This document shows, in pieces, positions 25,089 through 33,256 of a DNA stretch of 64,000 bases (the stretch's first letter is position 1; each line of letters opens with the position of its first letter). The notes beneath the pieces were generated by a model, which was given only the letters and a program-made list of their open reading frames with translations, was not told the origin of the DNA and did not search any database. Origin of the DNA: Gillisella vitis (GTDB lineage Bacteria; Pseudomonadota; Alphaproteobacteria; Rhizobiales; Rhizobiaceae); NCBI RefSeq assembly GCF_021559775.1, contig NZ_CP056047.1:1736001-1800000 (forward strand), read 5' to 3'. Both the position numbers and the translations under genes were made by a program.

Positions 25089-25381
25089 GCGGCAAAAGCT
25101 ATCGGGTTACTGAAATAGCACGTCTCGATGTCGAGGATATCGGTCGTTACACCAACAAAACCTGGGGCAAGCGTCAGAGAAACGATTATCTACGAGCCTT
25201 GTTCAGCAGGTTCGAGTTTCTCGCTGAATTTCCCTATTCTGGACAAAAGCATGACCACATCAGGGAAGGCCTTTTCGGTTTTTCCGAGGGCGCGCATGTG
25301 ATCTTTTACCGGATCAATGCCGGTGGGATCGACATCCTCCGTGTCCTTCATCAGCGCATGAGCCTGGAAGGGCGACTGTAA
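25085..25381 (+). CDS. parE: ParE-like toxin of the RelE/ParE superfamily
   Basis: A 98-residue toxin. YRVTEIARLDVEDIGRYTNKTWGKRQRNDYLRALFSRFEFLAEFPYSGQKHDHIREGLFGFSEGAHVIFYRINAGGIDILRVLHQRMSLEGRL-type order is visible, that is, the ParE beta-sheet core, the conserved R in the I-R-E-G-L segment, and the C-terminal VLHQRM. ParE toxins usually poison DNA gyrase. The 4-nt ATGA overlap with parD is typical. The pair sits between the TSUP gene and the 3' end of cobO, as an accessory insertion in the cob locus. Confidence 0.93.
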   Translation: MSGKSYRVTEIARLDVEDIGRYTNKTWGKRQRNDYLRALFSRFEFLAEFPYSGQKHDHIREGLFGFSEGAHVIFYRINAGGIDILRVLHQRMSLEGRL

Positions 25382-25432
25382 CAGCCCCGATCAAATAACA
25401 GCGCGCGCCCCAGAATAATCAGTTCTGCGCCA

Positions 25433-26077
25433 TCAGAACTCCACACCCAGCTGCGCCTTGATGCCGGAGCGAAACGGGTGTTTGACCAGTTCCATTTCCG
25501 TCACCAGATCGGCAATCTCGATCAGCTCATCCTTGGCATTGCGGCCCGTCAGCACCACATGGGTCATGGGCGGTTTTTCTTCCGACAGGAAGGCAACGAC
25601 TTCGGCCAGGTCAATATAGTCGTAGCGGATGGCGATATTGATTTCGTCGAGCAGCACCATGCTGTTGGCGGGATCGCGGATCAGTTCCTTGGCCTTGTCC
25701 CAGGCGGCTCTGGCCATGGCCATGTCGCGGGCCTTGTCCTGGGTCTCCCAGGTAAAGCCCTCGCCCATGGTGTGGAAAGCGCAGAGGTCGGAAAAATGCC
25801 GCAGGATCAGGTCGCGTTCGCCGGTTGACATCGCCCCCTTGATGAATTGCACCACCGCGCATTTCTTGCCATGGGCGATATGGCGGAAAATCATCCCGAA
25901 GGCTGCCGAGGACTTGCCCTTGCCCTTGCCGGTATGGACGATGATCAGGCCCTTTTCGCCGGTCTTGGTCGCCATGATCTTGTCGCGCGCCGCCTTTTTC
26001 TTCGCCATCTTCTCGGCGTGGCGGGCAAGATCGTCCGACGGTGCTGCAACGGCTCCGCTATCGACGGTTTCGGTCAT
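25433..26077 (-). CDS. cobO: Cob(I)yrinic acid a,c-diamide adenosyltransferase
   Basis: A 214-residue CobO/CobA(BtuR)-type corrinoid adenosyltransferase that adds the 5'-deoxyadenosyl ligand to cobalt. The ATP-binding P-loop is GLIIVHTGKGKGKSSAAFGMIFR (about residues 44-66). Also visible are VVQFIKGAMSTGERDLI, HTMGEGFTWETQD, VLLDEINIAIRYDYID and VVLTGRNAKDELIEIADLVTEME. The first 40 residues are a Lys/Ala-rich extension. It is last in the cobP-cobW-cobN-cobO unit and its start overlaps the cobN stop by 4 nt. Confidence 0.96.
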   Translation of the reverse strand: MTETVDSGAVAAPSDDLARHAEKMAKKKAARDKIMATKTGEKGLIIVHTGKGKGKSSAAFGMIFRHIAHGKKCAVVQFIKGAMSTGERDLILRHFSDLCAFHTMGEGFTWETQDKARDMAMARAAWDKAKELIRDPANSMVLLDEINIAIRYDYIDLAEVVAFLSEEKPPMTHVVLTGRNAKDELIEIADLVTEMELVKHPFRSGIKAQLGVEF

Positions 26078-29000
26078 AGGGCATTCTCCAATTGGATAGG
26101 CTGTAAAATCTGGGCGTCAGAAATCTGGGACAAATGATATCTCGCCGAATTGCTGCGCGGCGTCCAGAGGCCGCGATCAATGGCTTCCAACAGCCGCTGC
26201 GACATGTCCTTCAAGGCAGCCGGGTTTTTATCGGCCATGAAAGCCCGCACCCGGTCATCGCCAATAAAAGCCCGGTAGACGGCGTCGAAATGCGGCTGGC
26301 GCACGGCGCCGGTGGTGGCGGCAAAGGCGAACAGATAATCCACGGAGGCGGCAATTTCGAACGCGCCCTTATAGCCGTGACGCATCACGCCTTCGATCCA
26401 TTTCGGATTGACGACACGAGCGCGCACCACCCGGCCAATCTCTTCCTCCAGCGTGCGGATCACAGGCTTTTCCGGTCGGGAATGGTCGTTGTGGTAGACG
26501 GTTGGCCTGCGACCCGAGAGCTGCTCGACCGCTGCCGTCATGCCACCCTCGAACTGATAGTAATCGTCGCTATCCAGCAGATCATGCTCGCGATTGTCCT
26601 GGTTCTGCACCACGGCCTGCACGCCCTGTAAGCGCTCTTCGAACAGGCCGCGCTCAGCCCTGCCTTCTTCGCCCGCGCCGTAAGCGTAAGCGCCCCAGAC
26701 CAAATAGGCCTCGGCCAGATCGGCCCGGCGCTCCCAGCCCTTTTCATCGATCAAGGCTTGCAGGCCCGCACCGTAAGCGCCGGGTTTCGAGCCGAACACC
26801 CGGTAGCCCGCCCGGCGGCTGGCGGTCTTTTCGTCCAGCCCCTGTTGCTGAAACAAGACTGTTTCAGCCTTGATGCGCGCTGCAATCGGGTTATCCGCCG
26901 CATCCTCATCCAGAGCGCCAACTGCTCGCACCGCCTTGTCGAACAAGGCGATCTGCTCAGGAAAGGCATCGCGGAAAAACCCTGATATCCGCAGCGTTAC
27001 ATCGACACGCGGGCGACCCAAAATTGCCTGGGGAATGATCTCATAGCCGGTCACCCGGCGGGAGGCGCTGTCCCAGAGCGGCTTGACGCCGATCAGCGCC
27101 AGCGCCTGGGCAATATCATCGCCGCCCGTGCGCATATTGCTGGTACCCCAGGCGGTAATGCCAAACGATACCGGCCACTCGCCATGGTCCTGCACATAGC
27201 GGGCAACCAGCAGTTCGGCGGATTTCTGGCCGAGTTGGTAAGCGGCAGGCGTCGGCACGGCGCGGCTATCGACGGAGTAGAAATTACGCCCGGTCGGCAG
27301 CACATCCGGTCGTCCCCGCGTCGGCGCACCGGACGGACCGGGAGCGACGAAGCGGCCAGACAGTCCTTTGAGCAGTCCGGCGATTTCCGCTGGGCCGGAT
27401 TTGATCACGCTCGGTTTCAGCCGGGCTTCAACCTCATCCAGAACAGCGCTTGTGTTTTGCCAGCCTTGGGGACAGGCAAACCTGCACGACACCATGTCTG
27501 CGGCCAGCAATTCGATCCGCTCGACCGTATCGCCCTTGGTGCGCCAGGGGGCTTGCGTCAGGTTTCTCAGAAGGTCGGGCTGCGGCCCGTCCCATATATC
27601 GGAAAACACACAGTCCAGAGGGTCGAAATCGGCCCAACCGCCAAGCGCATCGGCAGCAATCGCCCGGTGCAGACTGGCATCGCCGCCCTGGCCCCCTTGG
27701 CTCTGCCCTTGTCCACGCGGCACCCGCGCCAAGGCCACGACCAGATCGGTCAGCAACCGGCCTTGCGGTGCCTGCCCGAAAATATGCAGGCCGTCGCGGA
27801 TCTGCATTTCCTTGAGGTCGCAGAGATAGGCGTCGAGCTTGGTCAGCTTGACCTCCTCCGCCTCGCCCCCGGCAATGCCCGCATCCTCATCCAAACCGAT
27901 ATCGGCGACCAGATCAAGGATCTGGGATTTCAACAAGGTAACCCGGCGTGGATCGCCGCCCATCGCCTGGTAATATTCATCGACCAGCGCTTCCAGATCC
28001 TTCAGCGGACCATAGCTTTCCGCCCTGGTCAGCGGCGGGGTCAGGTGATCGATAATAACGGCGCTCGCCCGGCGCTTGGCCTGCGTACCCTCACCGGGAT
28101 CGTTGACGATGAAGGGATAGAGATGCGGCACCGGGCCCAGCACCGCTTCGGGATAACAGCTCTCGCTCAGCGCCAGTGCCTTGCCCGGCAACCATTCCAG
28201 ATTGCCGTGCTTGCCCATATGAATGATGGCGTGAACGCCAAATCTCTGGCGGAGAAATGCGTAGAAGGCGAAATAGCCGTGGGGCGGCACCAGATCCGGC
28301 GAATGATAGCTGTCCTTCGGATCGATATTATAGCCCCGCGCTGGCTGAATGCCGACCATCACCTTGCCGAACCGCAGCAGCGGCAGCGCGAAACCATCCC
28401 CGGCAAAAAATGGATCGGCCTGCGGCTCCCCCCATCTGTCGCTAATCTCCCGCCTGATCTTGTCAGGCAGGTTCCTGAAAAACCGCTGGTAATCGGCAAG
28501 CGGCAGGGTCTCGCGGATCACCCTGCCCTTCACCGCCGCATTGGTGACACCTGCCATCAGTGTCGCCATCAGCGCATCAGAGTTGGCGGGCAGCACGCCG
28601 GTGTCATAGCCTTCGGCCTTCAGGGCCTTCAACACTTCAAGGCTGGCGGCAGGGGTATCCAGCCCGACACCATTGCCCAGGCGTCCATCCCGGTTGGGAT
28701 AGTTGGCCATGATCAGGGCGACCTGCCGTTCTGGCGCAGGCGTGTGCCTCAGCCGCGCCCAATTGGCGGCCAGGCTGGCGACGAACGCCATGCGGCCCTG
28801 GTCCGGCGCATGGCTGACCAAGGTGGTTTCCACCCGCGCATCATAGCGGGCAGCGGATTTGAACGAGACAGCCCGGGTCAACACCCGCCCGTCCACCTCC
28901 GGCAGCGCGACATTCATGGCGAGATCGCGGGCACTCAGCCCTTGCATCGATGCGTCCCACACAGAGCGTGGCGACGAGGAAAACAGCGCCTGCAATACCA

Positions 29001-29856
29001 CGGCACCCTGCTCGTCCAGCACGGTCGAGGGCGCATCAGTGCCCGGAACGGACACGGCAAAGCCTGTCGTATTGACCACCACATCCGGTGCGGCCTGTTT
29101 AAAAATCATCCGCAGCGTCTCAACGCAGACAGCATCTTTCAGACTGGCGACAAACACCGGCAAGACCCGCAGGCCCTGCGCTTGCAGCGCCTCAATCATC
29201 GCCTCAACCGGCGCGGTCTCGCCGCTCTGGACGAGGGCGCGGTAAAAACAGAGGGCGGCAATCGGCCCCTCGCCTGCAAGCGTCTGCCACGCCGGAACGT
29301 CGATCGCCCCTCGCCCCGGCCACCACAGCCCGGCTTTCAGCAGCGGCAAAGCCTCTTGCGGTTTTGGTGCATTGGTCAGCAGCGCTTGCGCAAAAGCCAC
29401 GAAATGGCTGGCATTGCTATCGCCGCCCTCAATCAGATAGGCCCAAAGCGCCGATAAATCCGAGGCATCCAGATTTGAAAAAGCCTCCAGCCCGGGATCC
29501 GGCTTGTCGTCGCCGGGCAGGACGGCAATTTTTATCCCATGGCGGCGGGCGCAGGCGTGCAGCGCTTCCAGCGCATAATGAAAATAGCTGGCCCCACCCA
29601 GCGCCCTGACAACGATCAGTTTCGCATGACGGGCGGTGCGCTCGATATAGGTATCGACCGACATCGGATGTTTCAGCGCCATCAGGCTGGCCAGCCGCCA
29701 TGTCGCAGTCTCGGCTTGCCGCGCCAGCGCCGCCGCTATGGCCGATAGCTCGGTATCGGCGGCAGACAGAAACAGGATATCCCCTGGCGTCTGGCCAAGG
29801 TCTATCGCGTCATCCCCGTCGCTGATCGAGCCTTGCTGGGCAAGCAGAAGATGCAT
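26074..29856 (-). CDS. cobN: Cobaltochelatase large subunit CobN
   Basis: A 1260-residue subunit of the ATP-dependent aerobic cobaltochelatase (CobN-CobS-CobT), which inserts Co2+ into hydrogenobyrinic acid a,c-diamide. Length and motifs match: ALIMANYPNRDGRLGNGVGLDTPAASLEVLKAL, the magnesium-chelatase-H-like PPHGYFAFYAFLRQRFGVHAIIHMGKHGNLEWLPGKALALS, and the C-terminal FGITAWGTSNMRTGGDDIAQALALIGVKPLWD with DITLRISGFFRDAFP-like sequence. cobS and cobT are not in this window and would be needed elsewhere. It starts 3 nt after the cobW stop and overlaps cobO by 4 nt. A long open frame on the opposite strand is only its shadow. Confidence 0.97.
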   Translation of the reverse strand: MHLLLAQQGSISDGDDAIDLGQTPGDILFLSAADTELSAIAAALARQAETATWRLASLMALKHPMSVDTYIERTARHAKLIVVRALGGASYFHYALEALHACARRHGIKIAVLPGDDKPDPGLEAFSNLDASDLSALWAYLIEGGDSNASHFVAFAQALLTNAPKPQEALPLLKAGLWWPGRGAIDVPAWQTLAGEGPIAALCFYRALVQSGETAPVEAMIEALQAQGLRVLPVFVASLKDAVCVETLRMIFKQAAPDVVVNTTGFAVSVPGTDAPSTVLDEQGAVVLQALFSSSPRSVWDASMQGLSARDLAMNVALPEVDGRVLTRAVSFKSAARYDARVETTLVSHAPDQGRMAFVASLAANWARLRHTPAPERQVALIMANYPNRDGRLGNGVGLDTPAASLEVLKALKAEGYDTGVLPANSDALMATLMAGVTNAAVKGRVIRETLPLADYQRFFRNLPDKIRREISDRWGEPQADPFFAGDGFALPLLRFGKVMVGIQPARGYNIDPKDSYHSPDLVPPHGYFAFYAFLRQRFGVHAIIHMGKHGNLEWLPGKALALSESCYPEAVLGPVPHLYPFIVNDPGEGTQAKRRASAVIIDHLTPPLTRAESYGPLKDLEALVDEYYQAMGGDPRRVTLLKSQILDLVADIGLDEDAGIAGGEAEEVKLTKLDAYLCDLKEMQIRDGLHIFGQAPQGRLLTDLVVALARVPRGQGQSQGGQGGDASLHRAIAADALGGWADFDPLDCVFSDIWDGPQPDLLRNLTQAPWRTKGDTVERIELLAADMVSCRFACPQGWQNTSAVLDEVEARLKPSVIKSGPAEIAGLLKGLSGRFVAPGPSGAPTRGRPDVLPTGRNFYSVDSRAVPTPAAYQLGQKSAELLVARYVQDHGEWPVSFGITAWGTSNMRTGGDDIAQALALIGVKPLWDSASRRVTGYEIIPQAILGRPRVDVTLRISGFFRDAFPEQIALFDKAVRAVGALDEDAADNPIAARIKAETVLFQQQGLDEKTASRRAGYRVFGSKPGAYGAGLQALIDEKGWERRADLAEAYLVWGAYAYGAGEEGRAERGLFEERLQGVQAVVQNQDNREHDLLDSDDYYQFEGGMTAAVEQLSGRRPTVYHNDHSRPEKPVIRTLEEEIGRVVRARVVNPKWIEGVMRHGYKGAFEIAASVDYLFAFAATTGAVRQPHFDAVYRAFIGDDRVRAFMADKNPAALKDMSQRLLEAIDRGLWTPRSNSARYHLSQISDAQILQPIQLENAL

Positions 29857-29859
29857 GGC

Positions 29860-30933
29860 TTACGCTGCCGCCCGGATGGCATCGGCAATCGCCAATTGGT
29901 CGAGATCATGCAGGCCGATCACCACCAGCCGCGTCGCCCGCTGCTCGCCAGAGGCCCAGGGCCGGTCATAATATTGGTCAATGCGGCTGCCGACCGCCTG
30001 CACCACCAGCCGCATCGGCTTGCCCGGCACATCGACGAAGCCTTTCAGCCGCAGCACGTCATGCGCTTCGATCACGGTCTTCAAGCCATCGACAAAACGG
30101 TCCGGCTCGCGCACCTGCGGCAGATCGACAACAAAACTGTCGAATTCGTCGTGGTCGTGATGATGGTCATGGTCCTCACCGCTCGCATGCAGCGCCTCAT
30201 GCTCCAGCTCGTGATGGGACTTGCGATTGTCGATATCGGCTTCCGAACCCGCACCGATACCAAGCAGCACCATGACAGGTACATCGCCATTCTTCGCCTC
30301 GATCAATGTCGGCTTGCGGCTCATCCGTGCGGTCACATCGGTTCGCACTTTGGCAAGACCATCGGCATCGAGCAGATCGGTCTTGTTGAGCACGATCAGG
30401 TCGGCGCAGGTCAACTGGTCCTCGAACAGCTCCTCAATCGGGCTTTCATGGTCGAGACTGTCATCAGCAGCGCGCTGGGCATCGATCCGGTCGTGGTCGT
30501 CGGCAAACCGGCCAGCGGCGACAGCGGCGCTATCGACCACCGTCACAACACCATCCACGGTCACGCGAGTGCGGATGTCCGGCCAGTTGAAGGCGGCCAC
30601 CAGCGGCTGCGGCAAAGCAAGGCCGGAGGTCTCGATGACGATATGGTCGGGCAACACATCCCGTGCCAGAAGCTTTTGCATGGTCGGCACGAAATCATCA
30701 GCAACGGTGCAGCAGATACAGCCATTGGTCAGTTCGATAATGTCGTCCTCGGTGCAGGTCTCGGCGCCGCAGCCTTTCAGCACTTCGCCATCCACACCCA
30801 GATCACCAAACTCGTTGATAACAAGCGCAATTTTCTTGCCACCCGCATTCATCAGCATATTGCGGATGATCGTCGTCTTGCCCGCGCCGAGAAAGCCGGT
30901 GATAACCGTGACGGGAATCTTCTTTTGCAACAT
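29860..30933 (-). CDS. cobW: CobW, COG0523 GTPase metallochaperone
   Basis: A 357-residue G3E-family GTPase thought to deliver cobalt to the CobN chelatase. The Walker A motif is GFLGAGKTT (residues 13-21). The metal-binding NGCICC motif is near residue 72, followed by the GTP-specificity NKTD block (LIVLNKTDLLDADGL). A histidine-rich loop (ASGEDHDHHHDHDEFD) lies near residue 245 before the C-terminal CobW_C domain (LKGFVDVPGKPMRLVVQAVG). It lies 3 nt after cobP and 3 nt before cobN, strong context for the cobalt-specific subgroup rather than the zinc-linked ones. Confidence 0.96.
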   Translation of the reverse strand: MLQKKIPVTVITGFLGAGKTTIIRNMLMNAGGKKIALVINEFGDLGVDGEVLKGCGAETCTEDDIIELTNGCICCTVADDFVPTMQKLLARDVLPDHIVIETSGLALPQPLVAAFNWPDIRTRVTVDGVVTVVDSAAVAAGRFADDHDRIDAQRAADDSLDHESPIEELFEDQLTCADLIVLNKTDLLDADGLAKVRTDVTARMSRKPTLIEAKNGDVPVMVLLGIGAGSEADIDNRKSHHELEHEALHASGEDHDHHHDHDEFDSFVVDLPQVREPDRFVDGLKTVIEAHDVLRLKGFVDVPGKPMRLVVQAVGSRIDQYYDRPWASGEQRATRLVVIGLHDLDQLAIADAIRAAA

Positions 30934-30936
30934 TGT

Positions 30937-31464
30937 TCAGCCTTTCATTTTCAGGGGCAGGCCAGCCGCGACGAAGTAAACCTCGTCAGCGCTTGCCGCG
31001 ATCAATTGATGAAGCCGTCCGGCATGGTCGCGGAAATGGCGCGCCATGCGGTTTTCCGGCACGATGCCAAGGCCGACTTCATTGGAAACAAGCACGATGG
31101 AGGCGGAAAGCCGGGGCAGCAGATCCGCAAGGGCTTGCGCCTCAGCGGCCATGTCGCGCCCCTCCTCCATCATCAGATTGGTCACCCAGAGCGTCAGGCA
31201 GTCAACCAAGATGACCCGGCCCGGCGCATCGATAAACGTCAGCCTGTCCACCAGCGCCAGCGGCTCCTCATGCGTCACCCAGAGCGGGCCGCGATCCTGC
31301 TGGTGCTGGTTGATCCGGGCGCGCATTTCCTCGTCCCAGGCCCGCCCGGTCGCCAGATAATGACGCTCCAGGCCGGTCTCCGCACAAAGCTGTTCGGCAA
31401 AATGCGACTTGCCGGACCGCGCGCCTCCGAGAACGAAGACACGTTTCGAAACTGTCTCGGCCAT
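30937..31464 (-). CDS. cobP: Adenosylcobinamide kinase / adenosylcobinamide-phosphate guanylyltransferase
   Basis: A 175-residue bifunctional enzyme (CobP, enterobacterial CobU) that phosphorylates and then guanylates adenosylcobinamide to AdoCbi-GDP. The P-loop is [18 protein letters not shown] near the N terminus. [24 protein letters not shown] contains the guanylated histidine region. [19 protein letters not shown] and [29 protein letters not shown] are also diagnostic. The frame extends far upstream, but the ATG at 31464 ([10 protein letters not shown]) gives the family length and lies 4 nt after the stop of the preceding gene. Confidence 0.96.
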   Translation of the reverse strand: MAETVSKRVFVLGGARSGKSHFAEQLCAETGLERHYLATGRAWDEEMRARINQHQQDRGPLWVTHEEPLALVDRLTFIDAPGRVILVDCLTLWVTNLMMEEGRDMAAEAQALADLLPRLSASIVLVSNEVGLGIVPENRMARHFRDHAGRLHQLIAASADEVYFVAAGLPLKMKG

Positions 31465-31468
31465 GGCG

Positions 31469-31771
31469 TCAGTTTCCACCGGCAGGCGGCGTGTAGAGCC
31501 CGCTGGAGCGCGGCACGAAGCCCGGCCATGCGGATGGGGCTGCATCGGCAGCAGATGGCGCAGACGTCCGCACATCCGGCCTTGGCTGCGACAGCGCCCC
31601 GCCAAAGGTGGAATTGGAACCGGACGGTGCGCGCAATTGCTGCTCCGCAGGCCGCTCGGAAGGGCCAGAAGGCGTATGACGGGAAAACGGCAGCAACGCA
31701 AAAACCAGCGCCGCCAGCACAAGCAGAGCTAAGGCCGCACCTATGCTGCGTGATGACACGAGCGTCATCAT
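31469..31771 (-). CDS. Uncharacterised 100-aa single-pass membrane protein, first gene after the B12 riboswitch
   Basis: I do not recognise a named family. The 100 residues consist of a short polar N terminus, one strong transmembrane segment (about residues 9-28, [20 protein letters not shown]), and a 70-residue Pro/Ser/Ala-rich tail that looks disordered and extracytoplasmic. There are no cysteines or histidine clusters, so it is not an evident CbtB-type cobalt transporter subunit. A GGAGG ribosome-binding site precedes tandem ATGs (31771 and 31768). Its position, first in the riboswitch-controlled cobP-cobW-cobN-cobO unit and 4 nt before cobP, ties it to cobalamin synthesis or cobalt handling by context only. 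Confidence 0.75.
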   Translation of the reverse strand: MMTLVSSRSIGAALALLVLAALVFALLPFSRHTPSGPSERPAEQQLRAPSGSNSTFGGALSQPRPDVRTSAPSAADAAPSAWPGFVPRSSGLYTPPAGGN

Positions 31772-31866
31772 GACCTGCCTCCGTTAGGCGCAGGCGTCAT
31801 ACTGCAAAACGGCCAAAAGACCGTGGAGCGGAGCCTGGAAGGCCCGCGATCAATCTGTTGCGCCAC
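31768..31866 (-). CDS. Candidate 32-residue leader ORF between riboswitch and first gene
   Basis: A GTG at 31866 is preceded by GGAGG at 5-nt spacing and opens 32 codons. The product starts MAQQIDRGPSRLRSTV and ends NGGRS; it is basic, has one Cys, and matches no family I know. Its TGA stop (31770-31768) overlaps the ATG of the 100-aa gene as ATGA, the arrangement used for translational coupling. It lies just downstream of the B12 box. Coding status rests only on the ribosome-binding site and overlap, so this could be chance. Confidence 0.4.
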   Translation of the reverse strand: MAQQIDRGPSRLRSTVFWPFCSMTPAPNGGRS

Positions 31867-31919
31867 GACAACCTCCGTGCTGGCGTCGGGGATCTCTCCC
31901 CCAATTGGGCGTAAAGCCC

Positions 31920-32280
31920 GTCACGGACGGCAGGTCTCCTGGCTCACAGCGTCAAACCGGTACCATAACGGCACCCGTTCGCAGATTTCCCTCACCTTCC
32001 CGGAGGTCATAGCAAAAGCGAAAAGGCGGACGATTCGTAGATAAAGAGGCGTCCAACCCCGGCAGATCGCTTTGCCACTCCAGTGGCTTTTCCGGTCCAT
32101 CCGCTCATCGCACCGGCCACACCACGCGGCCCGCCATGCAAGGATCGTCAAAACCGGATGGAAAACCCTCGCTGTTCTACAGTCGCGGGGTCGGCTGCGT
32201 TTGGCATGCCCTGTCTGGGTCCACGCCTTCGCATTCCCTTTTGCTTTCCAGCCTCAATCTCTTCAGGCCGAAAACCATCC
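31920..32280 (-). promoter_or_regulatory. Cobalamin riboswitch controlling the cobP-cobW-cobN-cobO unit
   Basis: On the minus strand all core elements are in order. A 5' GGTTTTCGGCCTGAAG lies near 32275, CCGCGACTGTA at 32188-32178, the hairpin GCCACTGGAGTGGC at 32087-32074, GGGAAGGTGAGGG near 32003-31991, and the B12 box AGCCAGGAGACCTGCC at 31944-31929. Adenosylcobalamin binding would repress the downstream genes. The element spans about 360 nt, longer than the roughly 200 nt usual for the class. The extra length comes from two additional predicted stems, CCATCCG/CGGATGG (32161-32155 with 32103-32097) and GCAAAGCGA/TCGCTTTTGC (32075-32067 with 32021-32012). A GGGCTTTACGCCC hairpin follows the B12 box. 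Confidence 0.95.
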
Positions 32281-32341
32281 ACATCTAGGGTTAGCAGAAT
32301 GAGACTTTAAGTCAATCATACAAGCCATGAGCTACTACCCA

Positions 32342-32815
32342 CTATAGCTTTGGCGCGGTCAGGGAAAACAGCGAGCGTATCCGGGCTGAAATTTCTTCCG
32401 CCAGGCTTTCAGGGCCAAGCGTCTGGTCATTGGTAATGGTCAGCACCTTGAACGCGCCCTGAGCGACCACATCACCGGTTTCAACCGAGGCAGCACTGAC
32501 TTTGACCTCGGCCTCGTTATGCTGCTTGTCCAGCCCAAGCCCACTCGCCATCGCCTCGACCCTGACCGTCAGAATCACCCGTGGCAGAACCTCGCTGCGC
32601 ACCGTAGCGGCGACGGCAGCCGACAGACGCCGCTCCACACCCTGAACCAGAACCAACGGCACTTTTGGACCAGCCAGTACGGTGACCGCACGAATATCAT
32701 AGTAGAACTTCTTCCGATCTGATTGAAACAGTCCTGCCATGCACCCGGCAAGCGCCATGCAGATCGATAGAAAGGCAAGAACGCGCAAATACCGCAGCAA
32801 GGTCATACTCCGCAC
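32342..32815 (-). CDS. Putative lipoprotein of unknown function
   Basis: A 157-residue exported protein. The N terminus MTLLRYLRVLAFLSICMALAGC is a lipoprotein signal peptide with lipobox LAGC, so the mature chain would be acylated on Cys and anchored in a membrane. The mature part has no recognised domain; it contains alternating beta-like stretches (LPRVILTVRVEAMASGLGL, AEVKVSAASVETGDVVAQGAFKV). Either the GTG at 32815 or the ATG at 32806 could be the start; the lipobox is intact in both. It lies upstream of the riboswitch on the same strand, 60 nt before the riboswitch 5' end, and is probably a separate transcript. Confidence 0.75.
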   Translation of the reverse strand: MRSMTLLRYLRVLAFLSICMALAGCMAGLFQSDRKKFYYDIRAVTVLAGPKVPLVLVQGVERRLSAAVAATVRSEVLPRVILTVRVEAMASGLGLDKQHNEAEVKVSAASVETGDVVAQGAFKVLTITNDQTLGPESLAEEISARIRSLFSLTAPKL

Positions 32816-33256
32816 AAAGATATGGCACGGACCATCAAAGCCAGAGCTTGCCGCAAGCTTACGCTATAAGTCCGCAACGGAGATAGACGTGATGACGGCG
32901 TTTTGACGAATTATGCCGCCTTTTGCTGGCCACAAAGCAGGGAATGTTGCGCAAAAGAAAATATCCGCTGGATTCTTGTTAAACAAAGCCATTATGGGAC
33001 CGTCTTGCGCCTGAAGGTCGGCGATTCCACACCCTCGGACCGGTGAGAATTTCACTCGAAAAAGGCCTGTTTTGAGCGTCCCAAGATCACGCTCAAATCT
33101 TAGCCGAAGCACAATTAATAGCCATGAATCTGCACAAACGCATAGCAGTCGCCCATTTATTGCACTGCCATAAAGACCTTCCCCGATGTATAAGCATGTC
33201 AACAGCTGAGGCGGGAGAGACCGCCGGATCAGCAACCAAGATCTCGAGGAAACGTC
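32816..33256. other. Intergenic region upstream of the DUF1127 gene
   Basis: No protein gene is evident; a minus-strand frame across this interval is antisense to the DUF1127 gene and lacks support. The clearest structure is a perfect hairpin TTTGAGCGT / ACGCTCAAA (33071-33079 with 33089-33097, 9-nt loop) with no T-tract, which could be an operator or an RNA element. An ATGTATAA near 33189 might belong to the promoter of the DUF1127 gene. Confidence 0.5.

Noticed and set aside
27184-29457. 757-codon open frame on the plus strand inside cobN
   Set aside because: It is exactly antisense to a strongly conserved cobN sequence, has no family features and reflects the codon bias of the true gene.
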